The position numbers and the translations under genes were made by a program. From Sinotaia quadrata (Eukaryota; Mollusca; Gastropoda; Architaenioglossa; Viviparidae), in assembly GCA_028829895.1 (NCBI GenBank), contig CM054182.1, forward strand, positions 64,200,879 through 64,264,878: a stretch of DNA of 64,000 nt. Reading direction: 5' to 3'. This document shows, in pieces, positions 57,437-64,000 of this stretch. The notes beneath the pieces are model-generated. The model worked only from the letters and a program-made list of their open reading frames with translations, did no database searches and was not told where the DNA came from. Each line of letters begins with the position of its first letter. Positions within the stretch are counted from its first letter, which is position 1.

Positions 57437-57699
57437 GTATGTTGCCATAATCAAATCCTGTTTCTCAGTGTGGGGAAAGTTTGGCATTCGAATCAGTTCG
57501 AAAACTGTCCAACCGCATTTTTTTGCGGTCTATTGCTAGTGACTATGTTACATTTAGACTGTGGCTAGAAACGGAGGCTAAGATTAAGCCAAAGGTACGA
57601 TGTGTGGTCCAAGAGAAAATCCATTTTCTAACAGTCAGGAGCGGAGGTTTTCAAAGATACGTTTGCTAATTCCAGACTATTACAAAGGTCTACACAGCG

Positions 57700-58510
57700 T
57701 TCTTGTAATGTGTAGCTAAGGGCTCTAACACTTCCTATTATTCTGTTGCTGTATACTACAACAGTAATCTTGTAGTCTGTAGCAAGAGACTATAAAAGTT
57801 TCCTTGCATACTGTTTCAAAAGTTTTTGGAGGCTAGAACAGTATTCTTGTATGCAACCTCTAGCTATAGGCTATAAAAAAGTTAACTAGTATACTGCAGC
57901 TGGAAGCTGCAACCAATTTCCTCATAATCTGCAGTTGGAGACTATAATACTTTGCTTGTAATATTTAGGTAGAAGTTAAAACACTTGTAGTCTATAGCTA
58001 GAGACTATAAAGTTTTTCTTCTATACTGTAACTGGAGGTTGCAACAATAATCGTGTAATCTATAGATAGAGGCTATAACAGTAATATTGTATCTATAACT
58101 AGAGGCTATAACAGTAATCGTGTGTATAGCTAGAGGCTATAACAGTAATCTTGTAGTCTGTAGCTAGAGGCTATAACAGTAATCTTGTAGTCTATTGCTA
58201 GAGGCTAATAATAGACAGTAATCTTGTGAATAGCTAGAGGCTATAACAATAATCTTGTAGTTTGTAGCTAAAGGCTATAACAATAATCTTGTAGTCTGTA
58301 GCTAAAGGCTATAACAGTAATCTTGTAGTATGTAGCTAGAATCTTGTAGTCTATAGCCAGAGGCTATAACAGTAATCTTGTAGTCTGTAGCTAGAATCTT
58401 GTAGTCTGTAGCTAGATGCTATAACATTAATCTTGTAGTCTATAGCTAAAGACTATGACAGTAATCTTGTAGTGTAAAGCTAGAGCTATAGCATCAATCT
58501 TGTAGCCTGT
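57700..58510. repeat. ~34-bp minisatellite
   Basis: About 20 units of GGCTATAACAGTAATCTTGT plus AGTCTGTAGCTAGA, most regular at 58060-58300. Confidence 0.93.
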
Positions 58511-58544
58511 AGGTCAGCGGTGCACAAACCCTTACTTGGGCACT

Positions 58545-58815
58545 TCTTATGATGAGATTTTTTGTAAATGTCAGAGTTGGAGTAAACAGCTTGGATTGAA
58601 AATATGAGAAAATTGCTGATGCAATTCAAACCAGTTCCAACTAGATGAGTAGTTTTTTTCTGAAAAAAAGTCTCACATTTGTTCAAAATAAACTCATCCA
58701 ATGTGGATGGACTGAAAGTTTCCTTGTTGAAGAAGTACTGTATTCTATCACTTTAAATCTGAACATAACTCAAGTCCAGTCATAAAGGCAATCATTAGCT
58801 TATGAGAAAGCACGC
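58545..58815 (+). repeat. Interspersed repeat family, copy 4
   Basis: Shares AGAGTTGGAGTAAACAGCTT, CAAACCAGTTCCAACTAGAT, GAGTAGTTTTTTTC and AGTCATAAAGGCAATCATTA with 5290-5755. Confidence 0.75.
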
Positions 58816-60170
58816 CTCTTTTCCTTTAACTTCAAGCAGCAGTGACTACTGTACTTTCTTGGTCACGTTGTTGTATGAATCCAGCGTTGTCATCAACTTA
58901 TCAGTAAAACTTGTTGCTGTAAATTGATTCTTGTGAATTCCATTCGAGAGCCATTACAGCGGAAATGGTGGTTTGAGTTTGGTCTCGTAAATTCATGAAG
59001 ATTATTTTGAATGTTCCCCATGGTGTGTTGAGTACTGCATATGAAATTCAAGACATTCCTCATTATGTGCTTGATAGCACATGTGAAATTCTGGATGATT
59101 CTCTCTGGTTTGCTTTGCGAGCTCATCCAAGATTCTGGAACAGTTGTGTAACATGCTTAGAAGGGACACGTGAGGCCATTGCTCACATAAGAAAAACAGT
59201 GTCTTGATGCAAACAGCGTGATTGTGAACACGTGCCAGCTGCAGCCGCCATCTTTGAAAATGTTATGTGCATTGACTTTCATTATTTCTTTAAAACTCTC
59301 TCATTTCCATTATGATATCCACAAACTTGATTATATATCTATGTTAATTGACTGCTAATATCTACGCTAGGACAAAGTGAATGATTGTCCAGAGTTAATC
59401 GAACATTGTTGTGAAGTAATGTAAATGTCAACACTCTTTGATTATATTCATATGCTTTATGTTTGATTGTTGATTTAATAAATATTGACTTTCTTACACT
59501 TATCGATAACCATAAGGTTGGAGAGAGTGTGGGTGGAGGGGGGCTAACTAAATATAGATTAAAAGACAGATTGCCTTCTCCTTTGGTAAGACGTTTTCCA
59601 CCTACGAAAATAGTGTGTGAAGATAAATGTTTGATTTGATTTTGTTTTATAACGTCTACAGCGCCCGCATACTGCTAAGTGAAAGAGACGAGTGGTGTCT
59701 TTGGGGGAATTATTAAGAACATATATTGACACTCGTAATTAGTTATGGATGATCAAATAAGAATAATAATAATCAACACTGATAACTAAGGTGGCGTTGG
59801 CATTACATTATTGTACCACAACCCAAGCATATACAGAGCGAAAATGTATTACATCTTTGGGGTTTTTGTCGCTCCAAAAAATTGAAATTCCATTTTTTTA
59901 CTGTAGTTTGCTTATCTTCCAGAAAATGTCGCAGATGCCTTGTAATCTAATAGCACGTGACCCTGACGTGTGCTGAAATTTAATGTCAGAACTGCACTTT
60001 CAAAGAAATGAAATAATGTTTTTCGACAGATATTCATACTGTTATTTTATACTGTAGGAAAAAAGAATTTGGTCAAACTTCAATCAAAAGGCCCCAATGG
60101 AATTTCAATTTCAAACCATGTAAGAGAAAGTGTAGCAGAAGGGGGGGAAAATCGAAAACAATATAAAAAC
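58816..60170. other. Spacer without recognisable genes
   Basis: Unique sequence. 59000-59100 contains a diverged ~42-bp direct repeat that leaves a 70-codon frame. AATAAA words occur near 59478. Confidence 0.45.
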
Positions 60171-60175
60171 TATAT

Positions 60176-60177
<2 letters not shown>

Positions 60178-60256
<79 letters not shown>
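60178..60256. repeat. (TC)n microsatellite
   Basis: About 78 bp of TC. Confidence 0.98.
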
Positions 60257-60258
<2 letters not shown>

Positions 60259-61184
60259 ACCTATGGTAGCTGTTCTCAGTAAACCGTTGTCGTTTTCATA
60301 AGCACTGCAGAGCATCCTCTATTGCATAAAAGGCTATTGAGGATTTTTTTTTTTAAAAGACAATTTTTTGAAATGTGAAAAGCATTTTCACTTATGAAAA
60401 TTGTAACCATTCTGAAGACAAGAATTCCACAACATGGAAGATAATATATATAATATGCCACTAGAGATAAACTTTATAAATCAAATAAACAACAAAATAA
60501 AATAATAAATTATAGTTTCAGTTAGAAGTCAAGAAACAAACAGTTCCTTGCTTTTGTACCTGAAGTTGCCTTCTTCATATTTGAAATCGTAAGTAAATAA
60601 TTATTAGTTTAAATTTATAGTACTTTTTAAATTATTATTACTTAGGGTTTTAAGCCATCTGACAAAGTTTCGTTGATTTCGCAGGCGACCATAAACACTT
60701 TTGGTGAGAGTTCCTTTTCCTGGAAGAGACAGTGAAATAGAAAGTGAAATAGAAAGAAAATGTACCAGAAGAATTTAGTTTATTTTCCTTTTATTTGTGA
60801 AGATTTTCTGGAATGAGTGTGACTGCAGCGGAATTGAGATAAAAGTTTGATTTTTTTTCATTCCCAGAGTAAGGACTGGCGACCTTCTCTTCCAATTTTA
60901 AAACTTTCAGCAACAAAACAGAACCGTCAAGTCGATTAAACATGGAGGTAAAAATGGCGAAAATAGAATATTATCTTCCCTTGCAAGTGACCCGGATTCG
61001 ATTCCAGATCGAAGGGGGAAATCGTATGAGTGATCCGTAAACTTTTGCTTTTTCAAAGAGTGGTCATGGTGTGGAGGCTGTTGGATGGGACGATGAAGTA
61101 GACCCCCTGTGGAGCAGTCTATGCGACGAGAAATTCCACCAAAGAACTACCGAACTTTCACACACACCCTACTCACGGCTCTAT

Positions 61185-61450
61185 ATCTTTCCCTTCCACA
61201 ACATAACACCACTGCCCTCCACATCATATATCTTTCCCTCCCACAACATAACAGCACTGCCCTCCACATCATATTTCTTTCCCTTCCACAACATACAGCT
61301 TTCCCTTCCACAACATACAGCTTTCCTTTCCACAACATACAGCTTTCCCTTTCACAACATACAGCTTTCCCTTTCACAACATACAGCTTTCCCTTTCACA
61401 ACATACAGCTTTCCCTTTCACAACATAACAGTACTGCCCTCCACATCAGA
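61185..61450. repeat. 22-bp and ~45-bp nested minisatellite
   Basis: ACAGCTTTCCCTTTCACAAC plus AT repeated about six times, flanked by AACAGCACTGCCCTCCACAT units. The serine/threonine-rich frames on plus follow from it. Confidence 0.95.
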
Positions 61451-62205
61451 GCCCTATTTAGAAAGGAGCTTTGGGGCATCGCGATAAACTCAGTCCAGAC
61501 GTGGACTGTGCATTGTTGATAAGTCTTAGAGCCTTATTTAATAAGGAGCTTGAGGAATCGCGATAAGGCCTTACTCAGGACGTAAGATATATTGTGTTGG
61601 TTTATTTGCTTAGAAGTCTTGTGAATGTGTCACCTTTTCGTCGCGCTGCAAGGGCCCGTGCTAAAGGCCAGTAAACATCCTAAGGAACCTTTAGCACTAC
61701 TATAAAGACCACGCTATAAAAGCTGAACCATGTACTAAATTTTCTGGAATCTAAGGAATCCTGATTAGCAATCAGCCTAATAGTTGAGACCACACAAGTA
61801 TAAAATACCTTACTTTGTAAGAAGCCCTCGAGAACGACTCTTAGTATTCACCGAAACTGGGCTTATGCATCCGCCTGATCACAGCAAACATTTGTCTGCC
61901 CGGAGAAGCAGATGTTATTCTGACAGAAACAAGCAGCCTCTCAAAGATAACTGTAAAAAATGGCTTTTTTATTTATTTTATTTTTTCTCCTTAATTGCCA
62001 CTCGGAGACTAACAAGTGGTTGGTCTTTGAAGCGCTTCTCTCAGACAGCTCTGCTAGAATTTGTCAGTGTAAGGAGGGAGTGGGGATCTATCGATCCTTT
62101 TCCTAACCACCTCCTCCGGATAGTTGGGACGCGATTCCTTCGAATAGCAGCACTTCTCTAAGTTGGTAACATTCCTGTCTTTCTGTACAGATAGAATAGC
62201 AGAGT
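61451..62205. other. Spacer with a 125-codon unassigned frame
   Basis: 61784-62161 is open on plus without repeats, but shows no known family, no clear splice context and unremarkable composition. I treat it as unassigned. Confidence 0.3.
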
Positions 62206-62207
62206 AA

Positions 62208-62283
<76 letters not shown>

Positions 62284-62311
62284 GACATATATATATATAT
62301 ATACACACACA
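62208..62311. repeat. (CA)n and (TA)n microsatellite
   Basis: CA tract with a short TA core. Confidence 0.97.
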
Positions 62312-62666
62312 CAAGCGTACAAAAAATCGATGCAGTATGAATAGAGACTAATGAATGTAACAAACAAATGCCAAGACAGAAGCACGTGGGAGTTGAATGG
62401 GATGGAGAGGGTGAGAGATGTCGGCTGTTGAATGCCGTAATGACAACCGGAAATATAGACACGTGTTAGAAAATGAGGGACTACTAATTGTGCATGGCAA
62501 TAAAGACCGTAGACTTACGACGAACGTGAGGGAAAGAAATGGGTGCTAATATATAAGTATAGCATTTATAGGTAACAACTGCAAGTACAGGAGTATACTC
62601 CGTTAATTTTGAACAGTTAAGTGTACATGTACTTAGTGTAATGTACATTAACTAGGGTAGGGGTGT

Positions 62667-62668
62667 GA

Positions 62669-62750
<82 letters not shown>
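62667..62750. repeat. (GT)n microsatellite
   Basis: About 80 bp of uninterrupted GT. Confidence 0.98.
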
Positions 62751-63102
62751 ATGGAGACGGAGACGCCTTGTATGTAACAAACAACAAAGCTCTATGCTAC
62801 ATTATTTTAATAGAACATACTATTTTCACGCTTCTTTTTCTTCTCACTTGCATAACGCCACGAAATATTGTTTTAAAAATGTATATTTCTCATACCTACT
62901 TATTCTCTTCTAGTGGAGATAACATTTAAATTACGTGATTTTAAGAAACAACAACGAAACGAAATAAATGTTGCCATGGCATCCGATCCAGGCAGATTAT
63001 TTCTACACGGGTCAATGATTTTAATGATCAAAACCATATGCTTGATGCCGCCTACTGATACCTCTGACGACGGTATGGCTGGCTTGCTGCAGGCAAGCAG
63101 CT

Positions 63103-63475
63103 GTTGGATACTGGCTGGTCTCTCGACCTCTTCACCTTTTGACAAGTGGTCTGGTATGGCAGTTAGTTGGATACTGGCTGGTCTCTCGACCTCTTCACCT
63201 TTTGACAAGTGGTCTGGTATGGCAGTTCGTTGGATACTGGCTGGTCTCTCGACCTCTTCACCTTTTGACAAGTGGTCTGGTATGGCAGTTCGTTGGATAC
63301 TGGCTGGTCCCTCGACCTCTTCACCTTCTGACAAGTGGTCTGGTATGGCAGTTCGTTGGATACTGGCTGGTCCCTCGACCTCTTCACCTTCTGACAAGTG
63401 GTCTGGTATGGCAGTTCGTTGGATACTGGCTGGTCCCTCGACCTCTTCACCTTTTGACAAGTGGTCTGGTGTAAA
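63103..63475. repeat. 63-bp minisatellite, about 5.9 copies, open in four frames
   Basis: Units carry GTTGGATACTGGCTGGTCTC and TCGACCTCTTCACCTTTTGA. On plus one frame reads a 21-residue repeat (WILAGLSTSSPFDKWSGMAV plus R) within a 225-codon frame at 62913-63590; minus has a 186-codon frame. The few differences do not favour one frame clearly. Confidence 0.95.
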
Positions 63476-63859
63476 TATTGGGCGACAAGACTACGTAGTT
63501 CATGAATGCATCAGAGCAACAGATCTAGCTGACAAGTTTCGTCATTTTGTCACGGGTGGGTGGAGGAGAGACTGTTCCTTACTTGCCTAACTGTTATTCT
63601 AGTTCTTGGAAAGATACCACGAAAGGAAGCTACATGGGGAAAGGGTCATGTCTGGAATAGTTTGATAGACAAATTGAGTGTCATCCGCAATGGCAGCAAC
63701 ATTAACGGATTGTGAAATAGAAAGTCTAGCACCGAATGCAACGGAAATGCAAGGAATGTATTCTTTGATCATCCGTCGAACAAACGGCCTTTGCCTTCAG
63801 AAACCTCGAAATGTGTTGAAATGAATATATTGATCGTATGAATAAAATTGCTTTCACAC

Positions 63860-64000
63860 AAAATATAATCTTTCTTTCTTCCCCTCTCTTTCCTCTCTTC
63901 TCTTTCTCCTCTCTTCCTTTCTCTCTCTCCCCCTCTTCCCTTCTCTCTTTCCTTTTCCCTTCTCTCTCTCCCTCTCTCTTCCCTTCTCTCTTTCCTTTTC
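63860..64000. repeat. Pyrimidine-rich TCTCTTTCC low-complexity tail
   Basis: CT-rich sequence running off the window; AATAAA at 63840-63845 precedes it. Confidence 0.9.

Noticed and set aside
61784..62161. 125-codon frame
   Set aside because: Non-repetitive but without splice context or recognisable family; not enough to call a gene.
1..64000. tRNA, rRNA or snRNA genes
   Set aside because: No cloverleaf with matching A and B boxes, and no conserved rRNA or snRNA core, was seen on either strand by eye.

Overview
This is animal nuclear DNA: spliced genes with GT-AG introns, AT-rich introns, and very many microsatellites and minisatellites. An MPP3/4/7-type MAGUK scaffold and an S1 serine protease homologue both fit an invertebrate. 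The repeat-rich, intron-rich layout is typical of gastropod or other molluscan genomes, but that placement is inference and no sequence here fixes the species.

Two genes can be rebuilt. (1) The last three coding exons of a chymotrypsin-fold protein lie on the plus strand (523-693, 1088-1248, 2957-3100). Its catalytic serine motif reads GDIGAP instead of GDSGGP, so it is a non-catalytic serine protease homologue; its 5' part lies outside the window. (2) A complete MPP7/Metro-type gene lies on the minus strand from 38058 down to 12814. I assembled 17 coding exons by hand. All phases agree, the exons sum to 1722 nt, and the product is 573 aa with domains L27-L27-PDZ-SH3-HOOK-guanylate kinase (vertebrate MPP7 is about 576 aa). 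It is predicted to be a polarity and synaptic scaffold bridging DLG and LIN7.

Layout: 1-3150, protease-homologue 3' end. 3150-12800, intergenic DNA with a decayed piggyBac-like transposase, a 275-bp TTAA-flanked MITE with its empty site preserved in a neighbouring repeat, and several minisatellites. 12814-38170, the MPP7 gene, with most introns filled by tandem arrays. 38170-64000, about 26 kb with no gene I can recognise: minisatellites, purine/pyrimidine tracts, a perfect 43-bp-arm hairpin, interspersed repeats and two weak orphan exon candidates.

The most unusual pattern is that several tandem arrays begin on splice junctions and contain exon plus intron bases. Examples are the 5' splice site of MPP7 exon 2 (33-bp unit, about 13 in-frame copies), the 3' splice sites of MPP7 exons 11 and 5, and the 5' splice site of the protease-homologue exon B; a 55-bp array also runs up to the 3' splice site of exon A. 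Other observations are a GC-AG intron, a 20-copy 49-bp array with a consensus AP-1 site in every unit, and an inverted pair of hammerhead-like motifs.
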